Shown here: piece after piece, positions 29,601 through 38,810 of the stretch
How positions within the stretch are numbered: position 1 is the stretch's first letter
Layout: every line of letters begins with the position of its first letter
The notes under the pieces: generated by a model
Database searches by the model: none
The model's input: the letters and a program-made list of their open reading frames with translations, nothing else
What the model was told of the DNA's origin: nothing
Position numbers and translations under genes: made by a program
Assembly: GCF_014489535.1 (NCBI RefSeq)
Contig: NZ_CP060783.1
Coordinates: forward strand, 1,674,001 to 1,738,000
Direction of reading: 5' to 3'
From: Diaphorobacter aerolatus
GTDB lineage: Bacteria; Pseudomonadota; Gammaproteobacteria; Burkholderiales; Burkholderiaceae_C
DNA: 64,000 nt

Positions 29601-31277
29601 TCAGGCGTTGCTGTGCTCGGCGGCGTTGGCAGCCGCTTCGTTGATCGCCTTGACGCGGCTTGGAACCAGCTCCCCTGCGGATTCGAGGATCGGATAGGCA
29701 ATCGAGCAGATCAACGAGTTGATGCGCTTGAGGTCGCTGATCAGATCGATGTGCAACGAACTGGTCTCGATGCTGTACACGGTGTTGTCCGACAGGCGCG
29801 CCAAGTGGGTCGTGGAGTAGGTCCGCTCGAGGTCGCGAAAGCGCACCTTCTCTTCCAGCAGGCGCTTGGCGTCGCGCACGTTGCCGTTCAGGAACACGCT
29901 CATGCCAAGCCGCAGGTTGCGGACCAGGCGGCCATGCAGCTCGGCGATCTCGGCCATACCGGCATCGGAGAATTTGCGGCCCTTCTTGATCTTCTTGTCC
30001 TCGATGTCGATGATCACGCGCTCGATGACGTCGCCGATCTGCTCCATGTTGATCGTGAAGCTGATGATGTCCGCCCAGCGTCGGCTCTCGTCTTCACCCA
30101 GCGCCTCGCGCGAAATCTTGGTGAGGTAGTACTTGATGGCCGAGTAAAGCTGGTCCACCTCGTCATCCATCTTGCGGATGCGCTCGGCCTGCAATTGGTC
30201 GTTCTTCTCGATCACGTCGAGCATGCCCGTGAGCATGGTCTCCACCACGTCGGCCTGATAGAGCGCCTCGCGCGCCGCGCAGGAAATGGCGAGCGACGGC
30301 GTCGAGAGCGCAGAGGGATCGAGATGCTGCGGCCGCCGCGGCTTGTTGTCCACCGGCTTGGGCATCAGCCGGGTCATCAGCTCGGCGACCCATTGCGTGA
30401 AGCCGATGAATCCCACGCTGATGATGATGTTGTAGGCCAGATGAAACAGCACCACGCTCTGTCCGACGTTGGGCAGCAGCGGTTGCACATACCTCATCCA
30501 GGCGCCGATGAAGGGCGTCATGATGATCACGCCCAACACCTTGAACACCATGTTGCCCACGGTGACCTGCCGCACCTCGACGGACGACTTGGCCGTGGTC
30601 ATCACGGCCAACAGGCCGCTGCCCAGATTCGCGCCCAGCACCAGACCCAGCGCCACATCCACCGGCACCACGTTCGACGCCGCCATGGCCGAGATCAGCA
30701 GCACGATGGCCAGGCTGGAATAGGCCACGACCGCGAGCACGCAGCCCATCACCAGCTCCATGAAAATGTCGCTGCTGATGGAGCTGAGCATCGCCTTGAT
30801 CACCGGCGACGCGAGCATCGGCTCGCTGGCCTGCACCACCATGTCGAGCGCGAGCAGCATCAGCCCGAGCCCGATCAGCACGCGCCCGACGCGGCCTGCA
30901 GTGCTCGCCTGGCGCGTCACGAACAGGATCACGCCCACCAGAATGAATACCGGCGAGAGCCACGAAAGGTCGGTCGAGAACAGCACCGACATCAGCGCCG
31001 TTCCGACGTCCGCGCCGCGCATCACGGCCAGCGCTGCCGGCAGCGCGATCAGGCCCTGGCCGACGAAGGACGAGGTCATCAGCGAAGTCGCGGTGCTCGA
31101 CTGCACCAACGCCGTGACACCCATGCCGGACAGCGCCGCCGTGAAGCGGTTGCCCATGCTGCGCGCCAGAAGCGACCGGAGGTTAGCGCCAAAAACGCGC
31201 AGCACGCCGGTCCGCACCAGGTGGCTTCCCCACACCAGTAGCGCGATGGCGGCTAAAAGATTCAACAAATGCTTCAC
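29601..31277 (-). CDS. Na/Pi cotransporter family protein with PhoU-like domain
   Basis: The 558-residue protein has two PF02690-type repeats in the N-terminal 310 residues (VQSSTATSLMTSSFVGQG; LGANLGSGLLAV), with about eight helices. A cytoplasmic PhoU-like helical bundle follows (about 345-545; EQIGDVIERVI). This YjbB/NptA architecture is associated with sodium-coupled phosphate movement, in several bacteria probably export when PhoU signals excess. It is monocistronic, convergent with tauC. The upstream minus-strand sequence has a CTGTCAC-type motif that could be part of a Pho box but is too weak to claim. Confidence 0.88.
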   Translation of the reverse strand: MKHLLNLLAAIALLVWGSHLVRTGVLRVFGANLRSLLARSMGNRFTAALSGMGVTALVQSSTATSLMTSSFVGQGLIALPAALAVMRGADVGTALMSVLFSTDLSWLSPVFILVGVILFVTRQASTAGRVGRVLIGLGLMLLALDMVVQASEPMLASPVIKAMLSSISSDIFMELVMGCVLAVVAYSSLAIVLLISAMAASNVVPVDVALGLVLGANLGSGLLAVMTTAKSSVEVRQVTVGNMVFKVLGVIIMTPFIGAWMRYVQPLLPNVGQSVVLFHLAYNIIISVGFIGFTQWVAELMTRLMPKPVDNKPRRPQHLDPSALSTPSLAISCAAREALYQADVVETMLTGMLDVIEKNDQLQAERIRKMDDEVDQLYSAIKYYLTKISREALGEDESRRWADIISFTINMEQIGDVIERVIIDIEDKKIKKGRKFSDAGMAEIAELHGRLVRNLRLGMSVFLNGNVRDAKRLLEEKVRFRDLERTYSTTHLARLSDNTVYSIETSSLHIDLISDLKRINSLICSIAYPILESAGELVPSRVKAINEAAANAAEHSNA

Positions 31278-31365
31278 TGTCTTTCGAGTCTACAACCATG
31301 TGACAGTTGTGTGTCCTTTGCGGATTTTTGTTCGCAATGCACGTGAAATCGCGCCAGGATGCGGT

Positions 31366-32211
31366 TCAGTCGATCAGCTTGCCACCGTCGTGAAACGGAA
31401 ACGGTCCCTCGAAAGCGCCACTGGCCGCGAGATGCGAAACCAGCCGCCCGCCCTTGGGCAGCGCATGCAGCGCATAGGCTGGCGGCTCGTACGTCCACGC
31501 GGAAGCGGCGTCCGGGTCGAGATCGAGGCACACCTGGTGCGCGGGCGATGGCACGGTCGATGCAATCGTTCCGCCGAAGCGCACCTGGATGCTGCGGTGG
31601 AGGTGACCGCAGATCACGCGTTCCACGTTGAGATGGCGCGCGACGATGGCCTCGAGTTCCGCCGCACCGCTGAGCAGGCCGATCTTGTCCATGTGGCCGA
31701 TCAGCGTGCGAAACGGCGGGTGGTGCATGGCGATAACCACCGGCTTGTGGCGCTGCCGTTCAAGCTCGGCCGCAAGCCATTCAAGACGTCGCGCGCACAG
31801 CGTGCCGTGGCTTTCACCGGGCGTGACGGTGTCGAGCGTGACGAGTTGCAGATCGCCGATCGGCACGCTGTATTGCACGAACTCGCCATTGCCCAGATAC
31901 GCATGCGCGGGGAAGCTCGCGCGCAGTTGCTGCCGTTCATCGTGGTTGCCGGGCAGCAGATACAGCGCGACATCAGCCAGCGGCGCGAGCAGCGATTGCA
32001 GGTGCTCGTACTCGGCCGCGCGCCCGAAATCGGTGAGGTCGCCGGTGATGACGATCGCATCGGGCCGCTGCGGCTGGCGCAGGATCGTCTGCACGGCCTG
32101 CGCGAGATACGGCGCGGTGTTGATGCGGCCGTAGGCTAGGCGGCCCGGCTCGCGGATGTGCGGGTCCGAGAGCTGCAGCAGCAGGGTCATGTCGCGTTTG
32201 TGATCGTTCAT
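31366..32211 (-). CDS. CpdA-like metallophosphoesterase (phosphodiesterase)
   Basis: The 281-residue calcineurin-like phosphoesterase has all five motif blocks: LSDPHI, ITGDLTDFG, LPGNHDE, MHHPPF and GHLHR. It resembles class III cAMP phosphodiesterases (CpdA) and other cyclic or diester phosphodiesterases. It is the last gene of the LacI-SBP-permease-permease-ATPase operon, and its ATG overlaps the ATPase stop (ATGA). A role in cleaving an imported phosphodiester is therefore an attractive inference, with cAMP turnover the alternative. Confidence 0.85.
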   Translation of the reverse strand: MNDHKRDMTLLLQLSDPHIREPGRLAYGRINTAPYLAQAVQTILRQPQRPDAIVITGDLTDFGRAAEYEHLQSLLAPLADVALYLLPGNHDERQQLRASFPAHAYLGNGEFVQYSVPIGDLQLVTLDTVTPGESHGTLCARRLEWLAAELERQRHKPVVIAMHHPPFRTLIGHMDKIGLLSGAAELEAIVARHLNVERVICGHLHRSIQVRFGGTIASTVPSPAHQVCLDLDPDAASAWTYEPPAYALHALPKGGRLVSHLAASGAFEGPFPFHDGGKLID

Positions 32212-33251
32212 CGGGTATCGGTCTCCAGCATGGGCATCAGATGTTCGGGCGCGATGCGGATGCCCACCACCTCGCCCTCGCGCGCCGCATGGTCGCGTTC
32301 CACGTCGGCCAACAGTGTGCCCTGTCCCGCGACGTCCAGCGTGAGTTGCACGCGGTCGCCGAGGAAATTGCGCCGCTGCACCTCGGCGCGGCCCCAGCCG
32401 GACTGAGGATTGCCGATCTCGATGTCTTCGGGCCTGACCAGCACCGAAGATGCCATGGTCGGCCCCTGCATGCTCACGCCCCCGAGATCGAGCATGCCGT
32501 TGGCCGATGTCGCCAATCGGTTCACGCGCCCCAGAAACGAAGCGACGAACGGATGAGCGGGCGTGCGATACAGCGTCTCGCCATCGCCCACCTGCACGAT
32601 GCGCCCTGCCTGCATGACGGCGAGACGGTCGGCAATCGCCAGCGCCTCCTGCTGGTCATGCGTGACGTGCACGGCGGTGATGTGCAGGCGGCGCAGCAGA
32701 TCGGCAAGCTCATCACGCAGCGATTCCTTGAGCTTGGCATCGAGTGCGGTCAGCGGCTCGTCCAGCAACAGCACGCGCGGCCTGGCCGCCACGGCACGCG
32801 CAAGGGCCACGCGCTGGCGCTGTCCGCCCGAGAGTTCGGCGGGGCGCTTTTTCTCCAACCCGTTGAGGCGCACCAGATCGACCAGTTCGCCGACGATGCG
32901 CTGGCGCTCGGCTTCGGGCGTGCCGCGAATCCTGAGCCCGTAGCCGATATTGGCCTGCACCGACATCTGCGGGAACAGCGCGTAGTGTTGAAACACCATG
33001 CCGACGTTGCGTTGCTCGATGGGAACCTGGGTCACGTCGGTGCTGCCGAAGCGGATGCGGCTGCCGACGTCGGGCGCCTCGAGCCCCGCGATCAGGCGCA
33101 GCAGCGTTGTCTTGCCGCAACCCGAGGGCCCCAGCAGCGCGAGCACCTCGCCGGGCTCGACCACCAGATCGGTGGGCAGCAGCCCGCGCGTGCCGTCGGC
33201 ATAAGTCTTCGCGCAGTTGGCGATGTCGATGCGCGTGCGTTCAATTTCCAT
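32208..33251 (-). CDS. PotA/FbpC-type ABC transporter ATP-binding protein
   Basis: The 347-residue protein has Walker A (GPSGCGKTT), signature LSGGQRQR, Walker B (LLLDEPLTALD), H-loop (HVTHDQQEA) and a C-terminal TOBE-type domain (about 265-345). It energises the two adjacent permeases. The start overlaps the permease gene by 11 bases and the end overlaps the phosphodiesterase start. The architecture is shared by polyamine, iron(III) and aminoethylphosphonate importers. Confidence 0.9.
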   Translation of the reverse strand: MEIERTRIDIANCAKTYADGTRGLLPTDLVVEPGEVLALLGPSGCGKTTLLRLIAGLEAPDVGSRIRFGSTDVTQVPIEQRNVGMVFQHYALFPQMSVQANIGYGLRIRGTPEAERQRIVGELVDLVRLNGLEKKRPAELSGGQRQRVALARAVAARPRVLLLDEPLTALDAKLKESLRDELADLLRRLHITAVHVTHDQQEALAIADRLAVMQAGRIVQVGDGETLYRTPAHPFVASFLGRVNRLATSANGMLDLGGVSMQGPTMASSVLVRPEDIEIGNPQSGWGRAEVQRRNFLGDRVQLTLDVAGQGTLLADVERDHAAREGEVVGIRIAPEHLMPMLETDTR

Positions 33252-34056
33252 GATGTTTTCCGATCAGCGTGCCGATGGCCTGAAGCGCCCACAGCACGGG
33301 CAAAATCACCAACAGAAAGACCAGCGTGTAGGCGGAGCCAACCTCGATGCGCATCGACGCGTAGCTGTCGGCGAGACCTACGGGCAACGTGCGCGTGAGC
33401 GGCGTGTGCAGCATCCACGTGAGGTTGAATTCACCCACGGAGAGCGTGAACACCATCAGGCTACCGGCGATGATGGCCGGCAGCACGGCCGGCACCAGCA
33501 CGCCGAGAAAGCGCTGCGCAAAGCTCGCGCCGAGCGAACGCGCGGCCTCTTCGAGCGCCAGCAGTTCATGCTTTTGCAGCGCAGACGATACGGTGCGCAC
33601 CATGAAGGGCAGCGTGAATACCATGTGACCGACCAGAATGAACGCAAAGCTCTGGCGAAAACCCTGGAGCGTTCCATACGCAAGAATCAGCGCGAGTGCA
33701 CTCGCAAGTCCCGGCACGGCCACCGGCAGCGTGAGCAACTCCTCGAACCCTCGCGCCCATCGTGATCGGCTGCGTGCCAGCATGTAAGCACAGGGTACGC
33801 CGATCAGCAGGTTGCCGATCACGCAGATCGCGGCAATCGCGAGCGACCACGCGACGGTATTACCGTAGGTATCCCAGACTTCGAGCAGCCAGCGCGTGGT
33901 GAAACCGCTTTTGATTCCGGCACTGTAGTTGTTGACCAGACCTGCCATGACGGAGAGCGCTATCGGCGCGATCATGAACACTGCCACGAGCGCCGTCAGC
34001 AGCATCAGCGAGAGCGGTGCCTGCCGGGCGTTTCGCAATGTCTGCATCTTCTGCAT
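33241..34056 (-). CDS. ABC transporter permease (second subunit)
   Basis: The 271-residue permease has about six helices and an EAA loop, EEAARSLGASFAQRFLGVLVPAVLP. The ATG at 34056 (MQKMQT) is chosen; the frame continues upstream into the preceding gene without similarity. It begins 20 bases after the first permease and overlaps the ATPase gene. It is of the CysW/PotC/PhnV type. Confidence 0.88.
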   Translation of the reverse strand: MQKMQTLRNARQAPLSLMLLTALVAVFMIAPIALSVMAGLVNNYSAGIKSGFTTRWLLEVWDTYGNTVAWSLAIAAICVIGNLLIGVPCAYMLARSRSRWARGFEELLTLPVAVPGLASALALILAYGTLQGFRQSFAFILVGHMVFTLPFMVRTVSSALQKHELLALEEAARSLGASFAQRFLGVLVPAVLPAIIAGSLMVFTLSVGEFNLTWMLHTPLTRTLPVGLADSYASMRIEVGSAYTLVFLLVILPVLWALQAIGTLIGKHHGN

Positions 34057-34076
34057 ATGCCGCCTTTCTTTCGTGT

Positions 34077-34892
34077 TCAGATCGCCGCGCTGCCGGACGC
34101 GCGTCGCGACAGCCACAGCACCGCCCAGGTGATCACACCGAGCGCAATCGAGAGACTGGCCGCGAGCGAAAAATTGGCGTAGTTGGTGAACTCGTTGTAG
34201 ATGGTGATCGGCAGCACCTCGAACTTGGCAGACAAGGTGAACGCCGTGCCGAACGCGCCCATGGCGGTCGCGAACACGATGGCACCGCAGGCGAGCGTGG
34301 TCGGTGCGAGCTCGGGAATCCACACGTCGCGCGCGACGCGCCAGCGCGATGCTCCCATCGACCGCGCGGCCTCTTCGAGCTGCGCGTCCATCGCTTCTGC
34401 GGCTGCGGTGTAGGTTGCAATCGCGCGCGGCAACGAGAAATACAGGTAGGCGAGAAACAGCCCGAGCAGTCCATAGGCGAACGTGACCCGTCCCCATCCA
34501 AGCGAGTTGCTGATGTCGGCGAGCACGCCCTGCCGACCACCGAGCAGAATCATGAAGAAGCCAATGATCACGCCCGGAAACGAAAGCGGCAGCGTGAGCA
34601 GAGACAGCAGCAACTGCCTCCCGTGAAAGCGCTGGCGCGCGAGCGTGATTCCCACGAGCGCGCCGATCAACAAGGTGGCGAAGGTCACCGCGAGCGACAG
34701 GCCCAGCGTCTGCAACAGGCTTTGCAGATAGCGCGGATTGGTGAGCACCACGAAGTAGGTCGCCCAGCCATCCCTGGCCGGAAGCGCCAGCAGCCTGGCA
34801 ACCGGCAACAGCCAGAACGCGGCGAAGAACGCCGCCGCCGGTGCCGCGCAGGCCAGCAGCAGCGGGCGCGAGGGTCCGAATCCTGACCGCAT
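34077..34892 (-). CDS. ABC transporter permease (first subunit)
   Basis: The 271-residue permease has about six helices and the EAA loop EEAARSMGASRWRVARDVWIPEL, similar to PotB/PhnU subunits. It lies 40 bases after the binding-protein gene and precedes the second permease. Together with the neighbouring ATPase it forms the membrane part of the importer. Confidence 0.88.
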   Translation of the reverse strand: MRSGFGPSRPLLLACAAPAAAFFAAFWLLPVARLLALPARDGWATYFVVLTNPRYLQSLLQTLGLSLAVTFATLLIGALVGITLARQRFHGRQLLLSLLTLPLSFPGVIIGFFMILLGGRQGVLADISNSLGWGRVTFAYGLLGLFLAYLYFSLPRAIATYTAAAEAMDAQLEEAARSMGASRWRVARDVWIPELAPTTLACGAIVFATAMGAFGTAFTLSAKFEVLPITIYNEFTNYANFSLAASLSIALGVITWAVLWLSRRASGSAAI

Positions 34893-34932
34893 GGGTTCAC
34901 TCCATCCGTCGTTTGAACGTTCGCCGGTCTTG

Positions 34933-35943
34933 CTATTGCGCTTCCTTCAGATAGCGATCCGAAAAGTTCTTCTGCGCTGCGGCCATCTTGTCGTAATCCA
35001 CGGTCTTGGCGCGTGCGTATTCGCTCGCTGGCAGGAAGCGCGACTGCACGTCCTTGGGCATGGCAATGTTGCGCACCGGACGCAGATAGGCGTTCGCCCA
35101 GATGGTCTGCCCTTCGTCGGAGAGCACGAAATCCAGCACTTTCTTGCCGTCCGCTGCGTGCGGCGCCTTGTTCACGAGACTCATGACATACGGCACTATC
35201 ACGCTGCCCTCGGCGGGAATCACGAATTGCACATTGGCCTTGTCCTTGTATTTGGCGCGGTAAGCGTTGAAATCGTAGTCCAGCAGGATGGCGATTTCGC
35301 CGGAAAGAACACGCGCATAGGCAGTCTGCTTGGGAACGATGGGGTCGTTCTTCTTGAGCTGCTTGAAGTAGTCGATGGCCGGTCCGAAATTGTCGAGCGT
35401 GCCGCCGCGAGCCTGATTCACGGCGACAGCGCCCACATAGCCCACGAAGGCCGATGCGGGGTCGAGATAGCCGATGAGACCCTTGTATTCCGGCTTGAGC
35501 AGATCGGCCCATGACTTCGGCACGGGCTTTCCGCCCAGCGCGTCCACGTTCACCATGAAACCCATCGTTCCCGAGTGGATGGCGAACCAGTTGCCCGCCG
35601 GATCCTTGAGCCCATCGGGGATCTCGTTCCACAGCACAGGCTTGTAGGGCTGCACCACGCCTTCCTTGATCGCCTGGTAGGCGAAGGTCACGCCCACATA
35701 GGTCACATCGGCCACCGGGCTGGCCTTTTCGGCGACCAACTGCGCCAGCGACTGGCCGGAGTTCTTGTTGTCGGGTGGAACGGTTACGCCGGTTTTTGCC
35801 TTGATGGCCTTGATCTGCGTTCCCCAGTCGGCCCATTCGGTCGGACAGTTGTAGCAAATGGCGGTTTGCGCGAAGACGCTGGTCGCGGCCAGGCCGAGAG
35901 TGAACGCTGCGGCGCGCGCAAAGGTTTGAAGTCGCGATTTCAT
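34933..35943 (-). CDS. periplasmic ABC transporter substrate-binding protein (family 1/PotD-like)
   Basis: The 336-residue binding protein has a Sec signal (MKSRLQTFARAAAFTLGLA, cleavage after SVFAQ). Features of the fold include ICYNCPTEWADWG just after the signal and GYLDPASAFVGYVGAVAVNQ. Two cysteines (ICYNC) near the mature N terminus are notable. The ATG overlaps the stop of the upstream LacI gene (ATGA), with AAGGAG eight bases before. The ligand is unknown. The linked phosphodiesterase suggests an organophosphate or phosphodiester; iron, polyamine or aminoethylphosphonate are alternatives. Confidence 0.85.
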   Translation of the reverse strand: MKSRLQTFARAAAFTLGLAATSVFAQTAICYNCPTEWADWGTQIKAIKAKTGVTVPPDNKNSGQSLAQLVAEKASPVADVTYVGVTFAYQAIKEGVVQPYKPVLWNEIPDGLKDPAGNWFAIHSGTMGFMVNVDALGGKPVPKSWADLLKPEYKGLIGYLDPASAFVGYVGAVAVNQARGGTLDNFGPAIDYFKQLKKNDPIVPKQTAYARVLSGEIAILLDYDFNAYRAKYKDKANVQFVIPAEGSVIVPYVMSLVNKAPHAADGKKVLDFVLSDEGQTIWANAYLRPVRNIAMPKDVQSRFLPASEYARAKTVDYDKMAAAQKNFSDRYLKEAQ

Positions 35944-36995
35944 CGAAGGCTCCTTAAACGTCTGGTAAGAGGTGATGGATGGGTTGAAAGGGACGTGCGC
36001 GGCGCTGGCGCGCACGATTCGCCCGCGCGAAAGTGGTGTGCGAGCTTGATGCTGGCGGGCGCTGCGGGCGGCTTACCCGCGGCAATCGCCTGCACCAGCA
36101 GCTCCACGCTGTGCCTACCGATGTCCGCGTTGGGCTGGGCAATCGTGCCAAGCATGGGAGTGAGGTCTTCACCGAGCGCAATGCCGTCGAAGCCCGTGAT
36201 GCTGATCTGATGGGGAACCGACAAACCCGCAAGGTGTGCAGCGCGCAGGCAGCGAATCGCAATCAGATCGTTGGAGCACACCAGCGCGGTCGGGCGCAGC
36301 CGCGCATCGACAAGCTGCGTGACGACCTCCTGCACTGCGGTTTCGACGAACGGCACCTCGATGAGCGGCAGCTCCGCAAGCCCCGCCCGCTTCATGCCGT
36401 TGCGGTAGCCGCGATACCGCTGCCTGGCGCGATCCGAGGCCTTGAGCATGCCGCTGACCATCGCGATGCGCTCATGCCCGAGCGCCGTGAGATGGGCGAT
36501 CAATTCGCGAACCGCCTTTTCATTGTTCACGCCGACACAGGGGTGCCTTGCGTGCTGGTTGTAGGCGAGCACATAAGGCAGACGCACGGCGATCAGGCGT
36601 TGCAGCGCGCTCGATCTACCGGGGTTGGAAACCACGAGAATGATGCCGTCCACGTTCGCCGCCAGCAGGCGTTTCACGGCCTGATCTTCGCGCTCCACCT
36701 GGTACTCGGTCGTGAACGGCTGGATCGAATAACCCGCAGCGGCGGACGTTGCCGCAATGCCTTCGAGACATTCGGCGAACACCGGGTTGAGCAGCGTCGG
36801 CAGCACCACGCCGATCACGCAACTGCGCTGCGTGCGCAACGTGCGCGCGCTGGCGTTCGGCGTGTAACCCAGCTCGGCGGCAACCTGCCGAACGCGCTCG
36901 CGTGTCTCGGGCGTGACCTTGTCCAATGCGTTCAAGGCGCGTGACACGGTGGCAATCGAAACGCCAGCAGCCTTGGCAACGTCCTGTATGCGCAT
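35940..36995 (-). CDS. LacI-family transcriptional regulator
   Basis: The 351-residue protein has the N-terminal LacI HTH (IQDVAKAAGVSIATVSRALN, hinge ASARTLRT). A periplasmic-binding-like sensor domain follows, with VCSNDLIAIRCL and ITGFDGIALGEDLTP. It heads the ABC-phosphodiesterase operon and is translationally coupled to the binding-protein gene, so it most likely controls this operon in response to the imported solute. A near-perfect LacI-type operator lies 34 bases before its start. Confidence 0.9.
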   Translation of the reverse strand: MRIQDVAKAAGVSIATVSRALNALDKVTPETRERVRQVAAELGYTPNASARTLRTQRSCVIGVVLPTLLNPVFAECLEGIAATSAAAGYSIQPFTTEYQVEREDQAVKRLLAANVDGIILVVSNPGRSSALQRLIAVRLPYVLAYNQHARHPCVGVNNEKAVRELIAHLTALGHERIAMVSGMLKASDRARQRYRGYRNGMKRAGLAELPLIEVPFVETAVQEVVTQLVDARLRPTALVCSNDLIAIRCLRAAHLAGLSVPHQISITGFDGIALGEDLTPMLGTIAQPNADIGRHSVELLVQAIAAGKPPAAPASIKLAHHFRAGESCAPAPRTSLSTHPSPLTRRLRSLR

Positions 36996-37028
36996 GGTGC
37001 GATGCTCTTTCGTGATCGTTCGGTTTTC

Positions 37029-37042
37029 TGTAAACGATTACA
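37029..37042. promoter_or_regulatory. LacI-type operator
   Basis: TGTAAACGATTACA is an almost perfect palindrome with the central CG typical of LacI-family operators; only one base pair breaks the symmetry. It is located between the divergent lacI-type gene (start 36995) and the VOC gene (start 37206). It is probably the autoregulatory site of the LacI-ABC operon. Confidence 0.6.
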
Positions 37043-37205
37043 TTGGATCAGCGCAGTATGACGAACACGTGTCAGAAGCGGGCAAGGGATTACCCGCTGA
37101 GCCACCGCGCAGTTGTGACGGTGTGAAAGAGGGGGATGGCAACCGGGACCAATGCGCGGAAAATGAGGTCGCATCCGGTGCATCGCACTTTTTTGGGAGA
37201 CACGA

Positions 37206-37685
37206 ATGATCAGCAAGAACACTGTCTGTCTTTGGTACGAAAAGAACGCGGTGGAAGCCGCGGAGTTCTACACGCGCACTTTCCCGGACAGCAAGATGGG
37301 CGCGGTGCACCACGCACCCAGCGACTACCCCGACGGCAAGCAGGGCGATCCGCTGCTGGTGGAGTTCACCGTGGCAGGCATTCCGTGTGTCGGACTCAAC
37401 GGCGGCCCGTATTTCAAACACAACGAGTCGTTCTCGTTCCAGATCGCCACCGAAGATCAGGAAGAGACTGATCGCCTGTGGAACGCCATTGTCGGCAACG
37501 GCGGCGAAGAGGGCGATTGCGGCTGGTGCCGCGACCGCTGGGGTGTCTCGTGGCAGATCACTCCGCGCATGCTGCTCGCCTCGTTCACCGATCCGGATCG
37601 CGCGGCAGGCAAACGCATGTTCGACGCGATGATGACGATGAAGAAGCTCGATATCGCGACGCTGGAAAAAGCAAGAAGAGGCTGA
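37206..37685 (+). CDS. VOC-family (PhnB/3-demethylubiquinone-like) protein
   Basis: The 159-residue protein has the glyoxalase/PhnB fold: VCLWYEKNAVEAAEFYTRTFPDS at the start, LLVEFTVAGIPCVGLNGGP, and CGWCRDRWGVSWQITPR. Members are often annotated as 3-demethylubiquinone-9 3-methyltransferase-like, but a methyltransferase activity is not implied by the fold. Its ATG follows TTGGGAGAC. It stands alone, divergent from the LacI operon. Confidence 0.85.
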   Translation: MISKNTVCLWYEKNAVEAAEFYTRTFPDSKMGAVHHAPSDYPDGKQGDPLLVEFTVAGIPCVGLNGGPYFKHNESFSFQIATEDQEETDRLWNAIVGNGGEEGDCGWCRDRWGVSWQITPRMLLASFTDPDRAAGKRMFDAMMTMKKLDIATLEKARRG

Positions 37686-37728
37686 CGACGGCGCCGGGCA
37701 GATGCGAGACAAGCGCCGCGTCGAGACT

Positions 37729-38748
37729 TCAGTCGATGCGCGCGCCCGAGTCCTTCACCACCTTCTTCCAGTATGCGAGTTCGCCGGGCAGCGATGCCTT
37801 GAAACTTTGCGGATCGGACTGAACGGTTTCCGCGCCAAGGCCCTTGAGCCGATCCTGCATGGCCGGCGTGGCAAGCACCTTGACGACCGCATCGTGCACC
37901 TTGTTGACGATGGACGCGGGCGTGCCTGCCGGGGCAAACAGGCCGTACCAGGAGGTCACCGCCAGCTCTTTGCCGAGCGGCGTGATTTCGGGTGCGAGCG
38001 AGGTGGGCTTGTCGGAAGCGACACCCAGCACGCGCAGCTTGCCGCTGGTGACGAAAGGCATCACGCCGGGAAAGCTGCCGAAGGTCATCGGCAACTGTCC
38101 GGCCACCACATCGGTGGCAGCGGCCGCAGCGCCCTTGTAGGGCACGTGCAGCAACTCGATCTGCTTTTGCGTCTTGAGCATCTCGCCGAGCAGATGATTG
38201 AGCGTGCCATTGCCCGCAGACGCGAACTCGACCTTGCCCGGATTCGCCTTCGCATAGGCGACCAGTTCGTCCAGATTCTTCGCGGGAAACTTGGGATTCA
38301 CCACCAGCAGATACGGCGCGACGGCCAGTTGCATGACGGGGGTGAAGTCCTTGACCGGATCGAACGGAATCGATGCATACAACGCGGGATTGATGATGTA
38401 CGCGCTTTGTGCGGTCACGAGCCAGGTGTTGCCGTCTGGCGCGCTGCGCGCGACCTGGCTGGTACCAAGATTGCCGTTGGCACCGGGTCGGTTTTCCACG
38501 ATCACCGGCTGGCCGAGCGTGTTCTCGAGACCTTGCGCCACGGCACGAGCGATCACGTCATTGGCACCGCCAGGAGCCTGAGGCACGACGAAGGTAATGG
38601 GCTTGGTGGGCCAGTGGCCCGTCTGCGCCAGCGCCTGCGACATGCTGCTCAAGGTGGTCGCCGCAAGCATGCCGCAAGACACCAAGGCAAACGCTCGGCG
38701 TGAAAAATGGATGGGGGTGGTGGCGGCGGCTGGAGCAGTCTTCTTCAT
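37729..38748 (-). CDS. Bug-family (TctC-like) tripartite tricarboxylate transporter substrate-binding protein
   Basis: The 339-residue protein has a signal peptide (FSRRAFALVSCGMLAATTL, with a twin-Arg-like start) and the TctC/Bug core. Core motifs include WPTKPITFVVPQAPGGANDVIAR, VIVENRPGANGNLG and VPYKGAAAAATDVVAG. Bug proteins bind small carboxylates or similar solutes. No TctA/TctB membrane genes are adjacent, as usual for the many orphan Bug proteins of Burkholderiales. ATG 38748 was chosen over an upstream in-frame ATG at 38814. Confidence 0.9.
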   Translation of the reverse strand: MKKTAPAAATTPIHFSRRAFALVSCGMLAATTLSSMSQALAQTGHWPTKPITFVVPQAPGGANDVIARAVAQGLENTLGQPVIVENRPGANGNLGTSQVARSAPDGNTWLVTAQSAYIINPALYASIPFDPVKDFTPVMQLAVAPYLLVVNPKFPAKNLDELVAYAKANPGKVEFASAGNGTLNHLLGEMLKTQKQIELLHVPYKGAAAAATDVVAGQLPMTFGSFPGVMPFVTSGKLRVLGVASDKPTSLAPEITPLGKELAVTSWYGLFAPAGTPASIVNKVHDAVVKVLATPAMQDRLKGLGAETVQSDPQSFKASLPGELAYWKKVVKDSGARID

Positions 38749-38810
38749 CTCGAATCCTCTGGTCTTCTGCGAAATGGGAACCGGGAGAATAGCCCACTCT
38801 GGGTCGCTGT

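Noticed and set aside
31278..31365. Pho box before the Na/Pi cotransporter gene
   Set aside because: Only one CTGTCAC-like repeat is clear and the second is poor, so it cannot be distinguished from chance.
37206..37685. VOC gene as a ubiquinone methyltransferase
   Set aside because: The PhnB/VOC fold carries no SAM-binding motif, so the common annotation name does not indicate methyltransferase activity.
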